Positions 45,386 to 54,838 of a stretch of 64,000 nucleotides of DNA are shown here, piece after piece. The stretch comes from an uncultured Fretibacterium sp. Lineage in GTDB: Bacteria; Synergistota; Synergistia; Synergistales; Aminobacteriaceae. Both the position numbers and the translations under genes were made by a program. The notes beneath the pieces are model-generated. The model was not told the origin of the DNA, searched no databases, and was given only the letters and a program-made list of their open reading frames with translations. Where the stretch lies: positions 1 through 64,000 of the forward strand of contig CALGGR010000308.1 in NCBI GenBank assembly GCA_937915755.1, written 5' to 3'. Positions within the stretch are counted from its first letter, which is position 1; each line of letters opens with the position of its first letter.

Positions 45386-45600
45386 TTTATTGCCTTTGAT
45401 GCCTCTGCGGTGATGGGGCTTCTGTTTTCCTCAATCTCAAGAAGAACATTCGAGATGTAACGTTCGTTTGCCGGGCGTGTTTTGTCGAACGCTGCCTCCT
45501 CACTTTCGCGCCGGGCTTCTGCTGCAACTTTCGCGGTAATCTCATATTTATTGTCAGTCCCGCATTTCTCAGCAAGCCACTCTAAATCGTAGAACTTCAT
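45382..45600 (-). CDS. rpoZ: RNA polymerase omega subunit
   Basis: A 72-residue omega subunit. Helical segment KYEITAKVAAEARRESE and PANERYISNVLLEIEE fit the family. AAAGGAGG precedes ATG 45600. It leads rpoZ-coaBC-priA, a common gene order. Confidence 0.88.
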   Translation of the reverse strand: MKFYDLEWLAEKCGTDNKYEITAKVAAEARRESEEAAFDKTRPANERYISNVLLEIEENRSPITAEASKAIK

Positions 45601-45764
45601 GTGAAATCTGCCTCCTTTGAGTTTTCAGGGGATATTTTACCAAAGGCGTGGAAAATCCGCGCGAATGTCGTTTTCCATTCGTGAAGTGTCGCCTCAGCCT
45701 CTTTGGATTTCTTCACTCATCTGGAATAATTATTCACCGTGAAATTTTTATAGGAGGCGTTTTT

Positions 45765-47099
45765 GTGAACACTAAGAACCTCATAGTCTCGAAATTCGGA
45801 GGAAGCATAACCTCATCTGCTGACGGCGTAAAGAGAGCAGCAGAAATAATCAGGTCCAACCCATCGCGGCGTTACCTCATTGCTTCCGCGCCCGGAACAA
45901 GTCCCAATGAAACAGGAATCACCGACATTCTCTTCATGTTGCACTCTTCCCAGAGATCCGAAGACCGCCGTGAAATGCTCGCAAAAATCTCGGAACATTA
46001 CCGCAAAATCATTGACGGCCTCGGCATTAAGTTCGATATTGACGCTGAGATAAACGCCCTTAATGACGACTTGAACGCTGGCAAAGGGCTTGATTACATC
46101 GGAAGCCGCGGCGAGTACATCATGGGCAAAATCTTCGCGGAGCTTCTTGGGTGGCCGCTCGTTGATGCTGAAGGGATAATCTTCTTCAACGATGACGGAA
46201 CACTCGACGAGGAAAAGACTTTCCGAACAGCAGGCTCAATTCTCAGGACGCTAAATCACGCGGTCATACCCGGATTTTACGGCTCAATGCCGAACGGAAG
46301 CATAAAGACTTTCGGGCGTGGGGACGGAGATTCATCGGGGGCAATAGTTGCCAGGGCGGTTAAAGCGGACTTGTTCGAGAAATGAAGCGAGACCGTTAAA
46401 ATCTTCGCGGCTGACCCGGCCATCATTCCAGAAGCCGAACTCGTAAGGAACATAACATACGATGAGGTCGTCGAACTGAACTATGTAGGTCTCAACATAA
46501 TCAGGGACAGCGTGATCTTCATGATGAAGGACGCGGGAATACCGATAAGAGTCAGCAGCCTCAACGATGATGAGGGAACGCTGATCACCGCGCACCTCCA
46601 CGAAAAGGATCACCGCAGTGTTTCAGCATGTATCGCAGGACGGAGGAATTTCAACGTTCTCCATATCGAGAAATACGGCCTCAACAATATGCACGGCTTC
46701 GGCGAAAAACTTTTCGGGATATTCGCAAAACACGGCGTTGCCTGTGAGCATTGCCTCTCAGGAATATACAAGATGTCCATAGTCATAAAGACACCGCTCT
46801 TCGACATAAGGCGCGCTGAAGTTCTTGATGATGTTAGGCGGGTCATTGAGCCTGATTCTATGACGGTTGAAGGAGGGCTGTCGCTCATTGCCATCGTGGG
46901 CGAGGGAGTTAGTGAGGCGGGCAAAGGGATGTTCGAGAAGGTCTTTGTCGCATTGTCGAGAGCAGGAATAAAGGTGAGAATGGTAGATCAGGGTTCGGAC
47001 GGCCTGAACATAATTCTTGGCGTTGATGACTTTGATTACGAAAGTGCCGTTAAAGCTCTCTATGGTGCTATGATTAAGAACAAGGAGGCGGTAGTGTGA
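45765..47099 (+). pseudogene. lysC: Aspartate kinase with in-frame UGA at the conserved Trp
   Basis: A 444-codon aspartokinase. GTG 45765 has a perfect AGGAGG 7 nt upstream. The kinase domain starts NLIVSKFGGSITSSADGVKR and has FGRGDGDSSGAIVARAVKADLFEK, then TGA at 46383-46385, then SETVKIFAADP in the same frame and two ACT domains to 47099. Homologues read YENW-TDVSGF here, so the stop sits exactly at the conserved Trp; TGG to TGA explains it. Other genes here use TGA as stop. Possible causes: nonsense mutation, read-through, or base error. A GTG at 46512 could start the ACT-containing part alone. Product: aspartyl phosphate for Lys, Thr and Met synthesis. Confidence 0.85.
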
Positions 47100-47665
47100 A
47101 AAAGTTCCTGTGTGCATTTGCGTTTGCGGTAATTCTAAGCGGTTCAGCGTTCGGAGCTTCGGAGTCAGAGATGAAGCGAATGAGCGTCTTCATCAGCAAC
47201 TTCATTGAGGTCGGAATGTATCACATCAACATCGACGATATTTCCGACAGCGAGCTTGCGTTCTTCGGAATCTGGCACAACTGGCACAACAACTTCAACT
47301 CGAGGATACAGCGTTGCCCGAACAAGAACTGCCCCTACGGCGGCTACATCATCGACAAGAAGTACGTCGCCGAATCCATCAAGAAGTATTTTGACACGGA
47401 GATCGACCACCAGAGTACCGAAAATCCCAAATGGGGATACTACGACGGCAAGAGGTACTATCACTTTGACGGCGCAGACGGTGAGTTTGTTCAAGCGCGT
47501 GTAACCAGTGCCAGAAAACGCGGGAACACCATCACAATGCGCGGAGTAACTTACTGGCCAGACAATGACGAAATCGAGGGACGGCCCTTCACTGCGACGG
47601 CAACACCCTACAGGTACAACGGCAAAAACACGTGGGCAATCCTGACGCTCGAAGTGGAGGACTGA
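47096..47665 (+). CDS. Secreted protein of unknown function
   Basis: A 189-residue exported protein (FLCAFAFAVILSGSAFG). The start is GTG 47096, overlapping the aspartokinase stop by 4 nt. The domain has aromatic-rich GIWHNWHNNFNSRI and a CPNKNCPYGGYI pair of cysteines, with strand-rich FTATATPYRYNGKNTW at the end. No family is recognised. The overlap with an amino-acid gene is probably incidental. Confidence 0.7.
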   Translation: MKKFLCAFAFAVILSGSAFGASESEMKRMSVFISNFIEVGMYHINIDDISDSELAFFGIWHNWHNNFNSRIQRCPNKNCPYGGYIIDKKYVAESIKKYFDTEIDHQSTENPKWGYYDGKRYYHFDGADGEFVQARVTSARKRGNTITMRGVTYWPDNDEIEGRPFTATATPYRYNGKNTWAILTLEVED

Positions 47666-47668
47666 TTC

Positions 47669-48013
47669 ATGAGGCGTATACTTGCGGCGTTTGCACTGCT
47701 TCTGGTCCTTTGCGTTCCTTCGTACTCACTGACTGCCAATGATGTCGAGGGGTATTATGACAACGGCGAAGATGTGTATCTTCATATTGTCCGGAATGGG
47801 AAGCTCCTCGAAGTCAGCCTAAGCAGCTACAGCGAGAACTGGAGGGGAACAGGCCGTCTCAGGGGCGATACTCTGATTGCTGAATACGGCGGTACAAGGG
47901 CGACATTGACGTTTATAGACGCTGACACCATAGACATCGAGACAAACGGGGCATTCAGGCGCGCAGTCGGATTTGACGCAGAATATATTTACGAGAGACA
48001 TTACGGGAAGTGA
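47669..48013 (+). CDS. Small secreted protein of unknown function
   Basis: A 114-residue exported protein (RRILAAFALLLVLCVPSYS). The mature part looks like a small beta-barrel (DVYLHIVRNGKLLEVSLSSY; RATLTFIDADTIDIE). It lies 3 nt after the previous secreted protein and just before the LytTR regulator, so the four genes to 50116 may share a transcript. Confidence 0.7.
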   Translation: MRRILAAFALLLVLCVPSYSLTANDVEGYYDNGEDVYLHIVRNGKLLEVSLSSYSENWRGTGRLRGDTLIAEYGGTRATLTFIDADTIDIETNGAFRRAVGFDAEYIYERHYGK

Positions 48014-48017
48014 TTCA

Positions 48018-48824
48018 TTGAAGCTCAACATAGCCGTAGTTGAGGATAGTCTGCCGGACAGCGCGAGGCTCGAAAGTTTCATCAAGGGCTGGTTCTCGGA
48101 AGGCAAGGGAAAACCAGAACTCAATCACATTTACCGTTACAACAGCGGCGATGAAATACTGAAAGATTTTGAGCCTGGTGCTTTTCACGTCGTCTTTATG
48201 GACATAATCATGGACAATCTCAACGGTATAGAGACCGCTAAGAAGATCAGAGATGCCGATATAAGAGTCATCATAGTTTTCATGACGACATCGAGTGAGT
48301 ATATTTTCGAGGCATTCCCTCTTCATGCGTTCGATTATGTCCTCAAGCCCTACAAGAAGAGTGATGTCGACAGAGTAATGAATGATGCCGCTGATATATT
48401 GTCGAAAGAAGAGCCTGCGGTAACAATCAAGATAGCGCGAAACGAGTATAAAGTTCCTGTGAGGAAGATAATTTCTGCAGTTGCGAGGGGTCATCATGTC
48501 GAGATAAATCTTGTCGGCGGTGAAACGCTTTTAAGCAACATGAAGTTCAGGGACATAGAACGAATATTCTCGGAGCATGAGGATTTCATCTTCTGTAACA
48601 AGGGGCTAATCGTGAACATGTCGCAGATTTCAGCGCAGGAAGACAGAGTTTTCATCATGAAGAACGGAACGCACTACCCAATCCGCAAGGTCGGACAGGC
48701 GGAGATAACAGCCACATTCTCGCGCTACCTTGTATCAAAAATGAGATATGATGCTTTTGTGGGGGGGGGAGGGGGGCATAGATGGGGATATTTATGCGCT
48801 ATCTTGTTGAGCTGTCTATCATAA
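48018..48824 (+). CDS. LytTR-family response regulator
   Basis: A 268-residue regulator. The receiver domain (1-120) has acidic VVEDS, phosphoacceptor Asp in VFMDIIMD, TTS and the KPYKK lysine. A LytTR DNA-binding domain (about 140-240) has YKVPVRKIISAVARGHHVEI and DFIFCNKGLIVNM. TTG 48018 fits GGGAAGTG upstream. The end is odd: after SKMRYDAFV the frame enters a G9AG6 tract and adds about 20 residues, reading into the kinase gene. In another frame the tract is followed at once by TAG, so tract length sets the C-terminus. Confidence 0.9.
   Translation: MKLNIAVVEDSLPDSARLESFIKGWFSEGKGKPELNHIYRYNSGDEILKDFEPGAFHVVFMDIIMDNLNGIETAKKIRDADIRVIIVFMTTSSEYIFEAFPLHAFDYVLKPYKKSDVDRVMNDAADILSKEEPAVTIKIARNEYKVPVRKIISAVARGHHVEINLVGGETLLSNMKFRDIERIFSEHEDFIFCNKGLIVNMSQISAQEDRVFIMKNGTHYPIRKVGQAEITATFSRYLVSKMRYDAFVGGGGGHRWGYLCAILLSCLS
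48761..48776 (+). repeat. G9AG6 homopolymer tract joining regulator and kinase genes
   Basis: Nine G, one A and six G in a row. The tract lies inside the regulator's last codons and 5 nt upstream of the kinase ATG, so it also forms the kinase Shine-Dalgarno (GGAGGG). Such tracts slip easily during replication or sequencing. Confidence 0.85.
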
Positions 48825-50116
48825 TTCCTGACTCGCTGTATATTTTCCTGCCATTGAGGGAAGACTTCCGGAGAAAAAGCCTAAAGGTTCGCGTGATTTC
48901 GGGAGTGCTTATTCCTGCGTTCGTCATCATGTTCGCATGGGTATGCAGTGTTAAGATGCTCCCTGTGATTCCTGCCCTCGTAGTCAGCGTGATGTTCCTG
49001 TTCGTCTTGCTGTTCTTCACGGTGAATGTAACGCTTGGACGTAAGCTGTTCTGCTTCTTCAACGCCGTAATGCTCGGAGCATTCTGTTTGTTGTACTCCA
49101 TCTTAATCATGGCCGGGTCCGAAGCTGAAAATGTGCTTTGGAAATCAACGCGCCTCCTAAGCATCGAGTCAGGGCTGGTATCACTCGGTCTTTCGGTAAT
49201 CATAGGAGGGGTATTCTTCAGGATGCTGGCGAAGGAACTCCCCATGCTTCTCAAGGATGAATATGTGAACGGGATATGGGATTTCCTTTTCCTTCTGCCG
49301 TTGGGCGGGACGATACTAATATGGTGGATGATGCCCGTATACCCGAACCTTCTGCTCATTGCCCGCGCAAGAATAATCTTCCTTGCACTTCTTCCGTTAG
49401 TCCCGCTTGTTGTATTGCTGATATATTATCTCTTGTGGTGGATAGCGTCAAAATCCTCCGAGAGCGCGAGGCTTCAACAAGAGAATACGCTTCTCGCTAT
49501 GGAGGGGAAACGCTACGAGGAGCTTCGCAAATACATGAACGAGACACGGACGCTCCGCCATGATTTCCGTCAGCACATTCTAGTGATAACCAGGATGGCA
49601 GTGGCCGGGAAAATCAGTGAGCTTCAGAATTATCTCCAACAGTTCAGCGAGCCGGCTGAGAAAAGTTACACGGGATACTGCGGGAACATAGCGGTTGATG
49701 CGGTTGCGTCGTATTACACATCTTATGCTGAGAGGCAGGGAACGAGGATAAAGTGGCGGCTCAATCTTCCGCGGGAGCTTCCGATTAAGGAGGCCGAATA
49801 TTGCCCGATGCTTGGGAACCTCGTCGAAAACGCTCTCAGGGCTGTGAAGAATCTCCCAGAGAAAAATCGCAAGATAATCGTAATATCATCTCAGCTTTCA
49901 CCGGTGATAATAGGACTTTCGGTAGATAATCCTTACAGCGGTGATATAAAATTCGGAGAAAACGGACTTCCTGAGACTGGCCGCGATGGTCATGATGGAA
50001 TCGGGCTTACGTCAGTCATGAACACAGTGAGACGCTATCATGGCTCGTTGAACATCAAGACGGAAGGGAATGTATTTTCTGCTGAGATTATCCTTTACTG
50101 CAATCCGCGAAGTTAG
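48782..50116 (+). CDS. GHKL-type sensor histidine kinase (AgrC/LytS-like)
   Basis: A 444-residue sensor: six or so membrane segments in residues 1-220, then the H-box TLRHDFRQHILV, N-box LGNLVENALRAVKN and a short G-box GHDGIGLTSV. This is the HPK10-type layout that pairs with LytTR regulators and often senses peptides or envelope stress. Second ATG 48794 is possible. It overlaps the regulator by 43 nt in the present frame. Confidence 0.9.
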   Translation: MGIFMRYLVELSIIIPDSLYIFLPLREDFRRKSLKVRVISGVLIPAFVIMFAWVCSVKMLPVIPALVVSVMFLFVLLFFTVNVTLGRKLFCFFNAVMLGAFCLLYSILIMAGSEAENVLWKSTRLLSIESGLVSLGLSVIIGGVFFRMLAKELPMLLKDEYVNGIWDFLFLLPLGGTILIWWMMPVYPNLLLIARARIIFLALLPLVPLVVLLIYYLLWWIASKSSESARLQQENTLLAMEGKRYEELRKYMNETRTLRHDFRQHILVITRMAVAGKISELQNYLQQFSEPAEKSYTGYCGNIAVDAVASYYTSYAERQGTRIKWRLNLPRELPIKEAEYCPMLGNLVENALRAVKNLPEKNRKIIVISSQLSPVIIGLSVDNPYSGDIKFGENGLPETGRDGHDGIGLTSVMNTVRRYHGSLNIKTEGNVFSAEIILYCNPRS

Positions 50117-50188
50117 GCACGACTTTTCACCTGCGCTATAATATTCTCAATTCCTCGATAAGAGAACAGGAGATGAATAATTCCTAAT

Positions 50189-51313
50189 ATGAAAATGCTT
50201 CTCGCCCTTATGGGATTTCTCTCGGCTGTCGCACTCTGCACAGTCCTTCACATCGCAAGCAACGTATTTATCCCTCTAGTTATTGCGTGGTTCATACTCC
50301 AGATGCTCAGGCCAGTAACGAAAATCTCAAGCGCGCTGAAATTCAACGCGTGGTCAAACGTGATTCTCGTCTTCGCAATACTCACGGGGATAGGCCTTGC
50401 TGGTTTCAAGTTCATAACGGCTCAGGTTGTAGAGTTCGGCCATGTTTACACCGAGTATTCCGAGAAACTCATAGAATGGGCGGCGGGATTGATGCAGACA
50501 TTGAGTGTTCCGCCCGAGACCGTGAAGAATTTTGACTGGTTCGCAATTCTCAGGAGCAACGCAAGCAATATATCATCGCTGATCATCGCATTGTCGAGCA
50601 AATTCGTCATGACGCTGGTCTTCCTGATGTTCATGATGGTAGAAGCTCCATATCTCGACGACAAGATCAACAAGGCGTTCGGGAAAAATTCCGAGAGAGT
50701 CCGAAAAATCATATCGGCAATCTCTCAGCAGGTCAGTCAGTATCTCGGAACACTGACGCTTATAAGTTTTGCAACGGGTGTATGCGCGTGGCTTGTTCTT
50801 ATGGTGCTTGATGTCAGGCTCGCGGCTGGGTGGGGAGTGTTGACGTTCCTCCTGAATTTCATTCCGACAGTAGGCTCGATAATTGCTACAATTCCGCCTG
50901 TTGTAATGGCTGTGATACAGTTCTCACCGGGATTGTTCAGACCGTTTCTGGTTCTTGTGTCGCTTACGGCTATTCAGGTTACTATCGGGAATATTATCAC
51001 CCCTAAAGTTGTTGGAGACAGACTTGGGGTAAGCCCGGTCATGATACTCTTGTCATTGCTCCTTTGGGGAATGATTTGGGGTATTCCGGGTGCGCTTCTT
51101 TCAACGCCTATAATCTCAATCATTAAGATTATATGCGAGAATATCCCTGTGCTTCATTCAATCGCTATTCTTATTGGAAGCGGTGAGTCAGTGAGGAAAC
51201 TTCCTGACGCTAAAACGCCGGAGGTTGTTGAGGAAGTTGTTGACACCGTGAAGAAGAAACTGGCCGGAGCAGCAAAGAAAGTTCACATGCCGCGAAAAAA
51301 GAAGAATGATTGA
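50189..51313 (+). CDS. AI-2E family transporter
   Basis: A 374-residue membrane protein of the AI-2E/PerM (UPF0118) family with about eight helices. The conserved FNFIPTVGSIIATIPPVVMA and TIGNIITPKVVGDRLGVSP are clear; the C-terminus is Lys-rich. Members export signals or act as Na+/H+ antiporters; no substrate can be given. A TATAAT (50137-50142) lies upstream. The best SD (AGGAG) is 16 nt from ATG 50189, so ATG 50195 is also possible. Confidence 0.9.
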   Translation: MKMLLALMGFLSAVALCTVLHIASNVFIPLVIAWFILQMLRPVTKISSALKFNAWSNVILVFAILTGIGLAGFKFITAQVVEFGHVYTEYSEKLIEWAAGLMQTLSVPPETVKNFDWFAILRSNASNISSLIIALSSKFVMTLVFLMFMMVEAPYLDDKINKAFGKNSERVRKIISAISQQVSQYLGTLTLISFATGVCAWLVLMVLDVRLAAGWGVLTFLLNFIPTVGSIIATIPPVVMAVIQFSPGLFRPFLVLVSLTAIQVTIGNIITPKVVGDRLGVSPVMILLSLLLWGMIWGIPGALLSTPIISIIKIICENIPVLHSIAILIGSGESVRKLPDAKTPEVVEEVVDTVKKKLAGAAKKVHMPRKKKND

Positions 51314-51365
51314 AAATGAAACTTGACGAAAATGGGATAAATCACTAAAATTATTGCTCGTTTAA

Positions 51366-51436
51366 GGCGGTATAGCCAAGTGGTAAGGCAGAGGACTGCA
51401 AATCCTTTACCCCCAGTTCGAATCTGGGTGCCGCCT
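51366..51436 (+). tRNA. tRNA-Cys (GCA)
   Basis: A 71-nt cloverleaf. The acceptor GGCGGTA pairs with TGCCGCC, the discriminator is T, the D-loop region is AGCCAAGTGGTAAGGC, the anticodon GCA sits in GGACTGCAAATCC, and the T arm is CCCAGTTCGAATCTGGG. No CCA is encoded. Confidence 0.97.
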
Positions 51437-51481
51437 CTAAATCTTTGTAAATATTAACAAAAACTTGTAAACGACAATACG

Positions 51482-51510
51482 AAAATCCCTGCAAAGAGCG
51501 GGGATTTTTA
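51482..51510 (+). terminator. Terminator after tRNA-Cys
   Basis: AAAATCCC (51482-51489) pairs with GGGGATTTT, followed by further T. It ends the tRNA transcript. Confidence 0.75.
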
Positions 51511-51540
51511 CATTTTCTGTAAAATTTTGTAAAACCACTT

Positions 51541-51753
51541 CCAATGGGCAGGAGTTTGCTCCTTGAGGTTAGACCGAACGGCGCGAAATATTGGATTGTG
51601 CGTTTCTGGGTTAAGGGGAAGGAAAAACGAAAGCATCTAGAGAGCTACCCCGGGATGTCAACGAAAGAAGCCCGTACCAAAGCCGTCAAAGCGAAGATAG
51701 AGACTTTTGAGCCCTTCAAGAATACTGTTGTTCTGATTCCCGGACCATCATGA
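51541..51753 (+). pseudogene. Integrase remnant (arm-binding domain) beside tRNA-Cys
   Basis: Seventy codons resembling the DUF4102 N-terminal domain of tRNA-targeting tyrosine integrases: LLEVRPNGAKYWIVRFWV, then HLESYPGMSTKEARTKAVKA. The catalytic R-H-R-Y domain is missing, and the first residues before LLEV are atypical, so both ends are lost. An integrase next to a tRNA gene marks a former island or prophage at this site. 51754-52016 holds no gene. Confidence 0.75.
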
Positions 51754-51944
51754 ATACGGAATCTATGAATGTCTGTCAGAAGGATTTTATTCGACATACA
51801 CGACAAACCTGAGACTTACGTTTTTCTCTTGTCTGTTTCCCTTTTTCGCGTATTCTGTTGTTTTTCTCTGCTCTCTGTTCTTCCGTATATTAAGCACCAA
51901 ATGTATTATACTATGAGAAAAATTTCTTGCGAGCTATGATAAAT

Positions 51945-51973
51945 TATAATGCAACTTAATCGGTTGATATAAT
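51945..51973 (+). promoter_or_regulatory. Candidate -10 boxes upstream of pilB
   Basis: Two perfect TATAAT boxes (51945-51950 and 51968-51973) precede the pilB start. A convincing -35 is not seen for either. Confidence 0.4.
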
Positions 51974-52016
51974 GTGAACGATAATTTATACAGTAAATGA
52001 AGAAGGAGGAATAGTT

Positions 52017-53699
52017 TTGCAGGATATATTCTTTACACAGCGAAAACGATTCGGCGAGATTCTCCGCGAATATGACCTCGTAAGTCAGGACTCTCTCGAC
52101 AAAGCTCTAATGCTTCAGAAAACCTCCGACAAACGTCTCGGCGAAATACTCGTATCCCTGGGCGCGTTAACCCCTACACAAGTGGCCGAAACTTTAGCCG
52201 TTCAGCTCGAATTACAGTTCATACAGCTCGACCGCTATCAGCCCGAAGACGAAGCAATCAAAATGATTCCTCGAAACGTCGCGGAAAGACTCCAGCTTAT
52301 CCCCCTGAAGCTCGATGATGATGATACCCTCCTCGTTACTATGTCTGACCCCTTAGACCTCCCGGCTCAGGACGAAATTAAGCTCCTGACCGGCCATGAC
52401 CTCAGAATAGCAACGTCAGGCGAGGACGACATATCACGAAATCTCGGCCGAATGTACGAGTTCAGCGCAAACCTTCAGGGCGCACTGACAGACGCAACGG
52501 ATCAGGGAGACGTTTACACCCCGCTTTCCGCAACAACCACAACAATGAACCCCGACGATGCCCCGCTAATCGAACTCGTGAACAGCGCAATACTTCAGGC
52601 AGTCAGGGAAAATGCTTCAGACGTTCACTTCGAGGCTTACGAGCAGATGAGCAGGATCAGATTCCGGGTTGACGGAGCTTTGTACATTCATAACCAGTAC
52701 CCCGCTGTCGTTCAGCCCGCTGTTATATCGAGATTAAAGATCATGGCCGGTATGGACATCGCCGAAAAACGAAAGCCTCAAGACGGACGTATACTCACGA
52801 TTATTGACGGACGACACATAGATTTGCGCGTAAGTTCACTCCCTACTATGAGCGGAGAGAAGATAGTCCTCCGTATTCTTGACAGGGATCACTCGTTTGT
52901 CGAACTCGAACAGCTTGGCTTTGAAGAGGACGACATGGAATACATCAAACAGTTCTGCGAGACCCCCTGGGGAATGATGCTCGCCACAGGCCCTACAGGT
53001 TCAGGAAAGTCCACAACACTCTATTCAATGCTCAAGCAAATCAGCCACCCGGACATCAACATAATAACCGTTGAAGACCCCGTAGAGTTCTACATTCCAG
53101 GCATAAATCAGGTGAACGTCAACGAGAAAGCCGGCCTTACCTTCGACTCCGCACTGCGCTCAATACTCCGTCAAGACCCCGACAAAATCATGATAGGAGA
53201 GATTCGAGACACCCCGACGGCCCAGATCGCAGTACGTTCGGCACTTACGGGGCATTTCGTGCTTTCATCGCTCCACACAAACGATGCCCCAAGCGCGGCT
53301 GTCCGTATGATTGACATGGGAGTCGCACCGTTCCTTCTTGCGGCATCGCTAACAGGGGTAATCGCACAGCGTCTCGTCCGATGCCTCTGCCCTAACTGCA
53401 AGGAAGAGTATGAACTTGATGACACGTCATGCGAGAAGTTCGGAGTTCCGCCCGGTAGCACGGCGTTCAGGCCTGTCGGGTGTCCGAATTGCAGGCATGG
53501 TTACAGGGGAAGACGAGGGATTTATGAGATTATGGTTCTTAATGACCATCTCCGCGAAATGATAATCAAGGGTGCTGACGCTCTCGAACTCAGGAACGCG
53601 GCAGTTGAGGACGGAATGAAATCATTGCGGCGCGCTGGAATAAATGCGGCGTTGCAGGGATATACATCAATGGAGGAGATTTTGAGTGCCACAATTTAA
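52017..53699 (+). CDS. pilB: Type IV pilus assembly ATPase PilB
   Basis: A 560-residue GspE/PilB. The N-terminal MshEN domain (FGEILREYDLVSQDSLDKAL) is followed by the ATPase with GPTGSGKSTTLYSML, Asp box ITVEDPVEF, Walker B DPDKIMIGEIRD and His box TGHFVLSSLHTNDA. A CLCPNCKEEY/CPNCRHG zinc site is present. It drives pilus extension. TTG 52017 follows AAGGAGGA. First gene of pilB-pilT-pilC. Confidence 0.96.
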   Translation: MQDIFFTQRKRFGEILREYDLVSQDSLDKALMLQKTSDKRLGEILVSLGALTPTQVAETLAVQLELQFIQLDRYQPEDEAIKMIPRNVAERLQLIPLKLDDDDTLLVTMSDPLDLPAQDEIKLLTGHDLRIATSGEDDISRNLGRMYEFSANLQGALTDATDQGDVYTPLSATTTTMNPDDAPLIELVNSAILQAVRENASDVHFEAYEQMSRIRFRVDGALYIHNQYPAVVQPAVISRLKIMAGMDIAEKRKPQDGRILTIIDGRHIDLRVSSLPTMSGEKIVLRILDRDHSFVELEQLGFEEDDMEYIKQFCETPWGMMLATGPTGSGKSTTLYSMLKQISHPDINIITVEDPVEFYIPGINQVNVNEKAGLTFDSALRSILRQDPDKIMIGEIRDTPTAQIAVRSALTGHFVLSSLHTNDAPSAAVRMIDMGVAPFLLAASLTGVIAQRLVRCLCPNCKEEYELDDTSCEKFGVPPGSTAFRPVGCPNCRHGYRGRRGIYEIMVLNDHLREMIIKGADALELRNAAVEDGMKSLRRAGINAALQGYTSMEEILSATI

Positions 53700-54765
53700 C
53701 AACATAGACCTTGAGGAACTAATCAAACTAGCAATCAATGACGGAGCAAGCGATATTCACCTAAGCTCCGGCTGTCTTCCAGCTTTGAGGGTTCACGGTG
53801 AACTCGACTACATAGATTCGTCCGTGATTTTCACGAAGGAAGCCCTCGAAAAGTTCATCAGCGAGATTCTTACAGAGGCTCAATACGAGAGATTCACGAG
53901 GACAGGAGACCTTGATTTTGCGTTCATGTACGGGACACAGAGATTCAGGGGAAGCGCGTACAGGGAGATGAACGGTATATCGCTGACATTCAGGCTCGTC
54001 CCGACAGAGATACGCTCCCTCGACGAGCTTGGACTTCCGCCGATTCTCAAAACTATGTCGCAGAAGCACAGAGGCTTATTCCTCGCAACAGGCCCTACTG
54101 GTCACGGAAAAAGCTCAACACTCGCGGCCATTATCAGCGAGATTAACCACAAGCGGAAGGCTCACATCGTAACAATCGAAGATCCAATCGAGTACATTCA
54201 CAGCCCCGCAATGTCCGTGATTCACCAGCGCGAAATCGGCCATGACACCGAGAATTTTGCGTCAGGTATACGCCACGTCCTCAGACAAGACCCCGATGTC
54301 ATAATGATAGGCGAAATGAGAGACCTTGAGACCATCGGCGCGGCAATTACAGCGGCAGAGACAGGACACTTGGTCTTCGGGACTCTTCACACTCAGGACG
54401 CTTCACAGTCAATCGAGAGGATTGTTGACGTTTTCCCGCCGCATCAGCAGAACCAGATAAGGCTTCAGCTCGCTTACACACTTCTCGGAATATGCTCACA
54501 GCAGTTGATTCCGCGAGATGACATAAAGGGGCGCGTCTGTGCAACCGAAATTATGATTACGACACCCGCAATAAGGGCAAGCATTCGTGAAGGTAAAATC
54601 AGCAGTATCCGAAATGCCATGCTCACGGGAATGTCGTTCGGAATGCACACGATGGAGCAGGATTTGGCTCACTGGGTCAAGGACGGTAAAATCTCGCGTT
54701 CAACAGCAAAAAGTTTCGCTTATGACCAAGCGGAAATTGAGCGCGTAATGTCTTCGGGTTTTTGA
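53686..54765 (+). CDS. pilT: Pilus retraction ATPase PilT
   Basis: A 359-residue PilT. The N-terminal domain begins LIKLAINDGASDIHLSSG; the ATPase has GPTGHGKSSTLAAI, IEDPIEYIH and DPDVIMIGEMRD, and the C-terminal IRASIREGK. It has Gly-His in Walker A where GSGKS is more usual. GTG 53686 overlaps pilB by 14 nt with GGAGGAG upstream. It powers pilus retraction, hence twitching or DNA uptake. Confidence 0.95.
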   Translation: MPQFNNIDLEELIKLAINDGASDIHLSSGCLPALRVHGELDYIDSSVIFTKEALEKFISEILTEAQYERFTRTGDLDFAFMYGTQRFRGSAYREMNGISLTFRLVPTEIRSLDELGLPPILKTMSQKHRGLFLATGPTGHGKSSTLAAIISEINHKRKAHIVTIEDPIEYIHSPAMSVIHQREIGHDTENFASGIRHVLRQDPDVIMIGEMRDLETIGAAITAAETGHLVFGTLHTQDASQSIERIVDVFPPHQQNQIRLQLAYTLLGICSQQLIPRDDIKGRVCATEIMITTPAIRASIREGKISSIRNAMLTGMSFGMHTMEQDLAHWVKDGKISRSTAKSFAYDQAEIERVMSSGF

Positions 54766-54838
54766 GTTGCATTTAATGTTGAATAATATATAAAAATAAG
54801 AATTAGGTTTTATCATCGCAGAAAGGAGATGAAACGCA

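Noticed and set aside
46383..46385. Genome-wide UGA recoding (code 4 or 25)
   Set aside because: Many intact genes in the window end in TGA (for example at 5729, 21782 and 47665), so UGA is a stop here.
48799..49359. Long reverse frame of 186 codons inside the histidine kinase
   Set aside because: It is a shadow of the kinase gene and has no start signal or family match.
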